From: Zoogloeaceae bacterium
Lineage (GTDB): Bacteria > Pseudomonadota > Gammaproteobacteria > Burkholderiales > Rhodocyclaceae
Length of the DNA stretch: 6,103 nt
Direction of reading: 5' to 3'
NCBI GenBank assembly: GCA_031281985.1
Contig: JAITEO010000353.1
Location: forward strand, 1 to 6,103
Shown: positions 6,080 through 6,103 of the stretch, piece by piece
Position numbering within the stretch: the first letter of the stretch is position 1
Layout: every line of letters begins with the position of its first letter
Translations under genes and position numbers: made by a program
Notes under the pieces: generated by a model
Told to the model about the DNA's origin: nothing
What the model saw: the letters and a program-made list of their open reading frames with translations, nothing else
Database searches by the model: none

Positions 6080-6103
6080 CGGCAAAAAGTAAAAGACCAC
6101 TTT
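6080..6103 (+). repeat. CGGCAAAAAGT palindrome, copy 3, after cysK (cut by window)
   Basis: CGGCAAAAAGT (6080-6090) is followed by the 8-nt spacer AAAAGACC (6091-6098) and the beginning of the right arm, ACTTT (6099-6103), where the window ends. The arm and spacer length are identical to those of copies 1 and 2. It begins 5 nt after the cysK stop codon, so here the element does not encode the C-terminus. A terminator or 3' hairpin role is inferred from its position. Confidence 0.7.

Noticed and set aside
1..6103. Defence system, mobile element, toxin-antitoxin pair, CRISPR or RNA gene
   Set aside because: All six complete minus- and plus-strand genes between 237 and 6074, plus pyrC', are recognisable housekeeping families, and the remaining gaps are too short; no terminal repeats, spacer arrays or tRNA-like folds were seen.

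Overview
The window is a compact chromosomal housekeeping region. It is GC-rich (my visual estimate is about 60%), with almost no intergenic space and protein sequences of proteobacterial type. The linkage yqgE-ruvX-pyrR-pyrB-pyrC', together with the style of the L,D-transpeptidase and of the non-catalytic dihydroorotase-like protein, points to a betaproteobacterium, perhaps near Rhodocyclales or Nitrosomonadales. That placement is from memory of such operons and is not proven here. I see no insertion sequence, phage gene, tRNA, rRNA or CRISPR array.

Layout. Bases 1-240 (+) are the 3' end of a YkuD-type L,D-transpeptidase gene. Its stop overlaps the start of truB (237-1181, +), the tRNA pseudouridine-55 synthase. 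truB converges with a five-gene minus-strand operon transcribed from about 5010 down to 1186: yqgE/algH (UPF0301), ruvX/yqgF, pyrR, pyrB (aspartate carbamoyltransferase) and a pyrC-like gene whose product lacks the dihydroorotase metal ligands. Spacing in the operon is tight: 5 nt between yqgE and ruvX, overlaps at ruvX/pyrR and pyrR/pyrB, and 57 nt between pyrB and pyrC'. A 151-bp AT-richer divergent region (4952-5102) separates this operon from cysK (5103-6074, +), O-acetylserine sulfhydrylase.

How the genes relate. pyrB and pyrC' probably make the two parts of a Pseudomonas-like ATCase/pseudo-DHOase complex for the first committed step of pyrimidine synthesis. pyrR is a PRPP-binding regulator and/or uracil phosphoribosyltransferase of the same pathway. 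yqgE and ruvX are commonly linked housekeeping genes. truB and cysK belong to tRNA modification and cysteine synthesis.

The most unusual signal is a small interspersed palindrome, consensus CGGCAAAAAGT-N8-ACTTTTTGCCG. It occurs three times in 6.1 kb, always at a gene 3' end: 1172-1198, 2477-2506, and 6080-6103 where the window cuts it. The spacer is exactly 8 nt in every copy, and the three spacers resemble one another when read in the sense of the preceding gene. In two copies the palindrome contains the stop codons, so TruB, PyrC' and PyrB all end in Lys-Lys. It looks like a dispersed repeat or terminator family of this genome. Secondary points are the missing zinc ligands and apparent small deletion in PyrC', a GC-rich hairpin plus T5 just ahead of the cysK ribosome binding site, and a 10-bp direct repeat beside the likely operon promoter.
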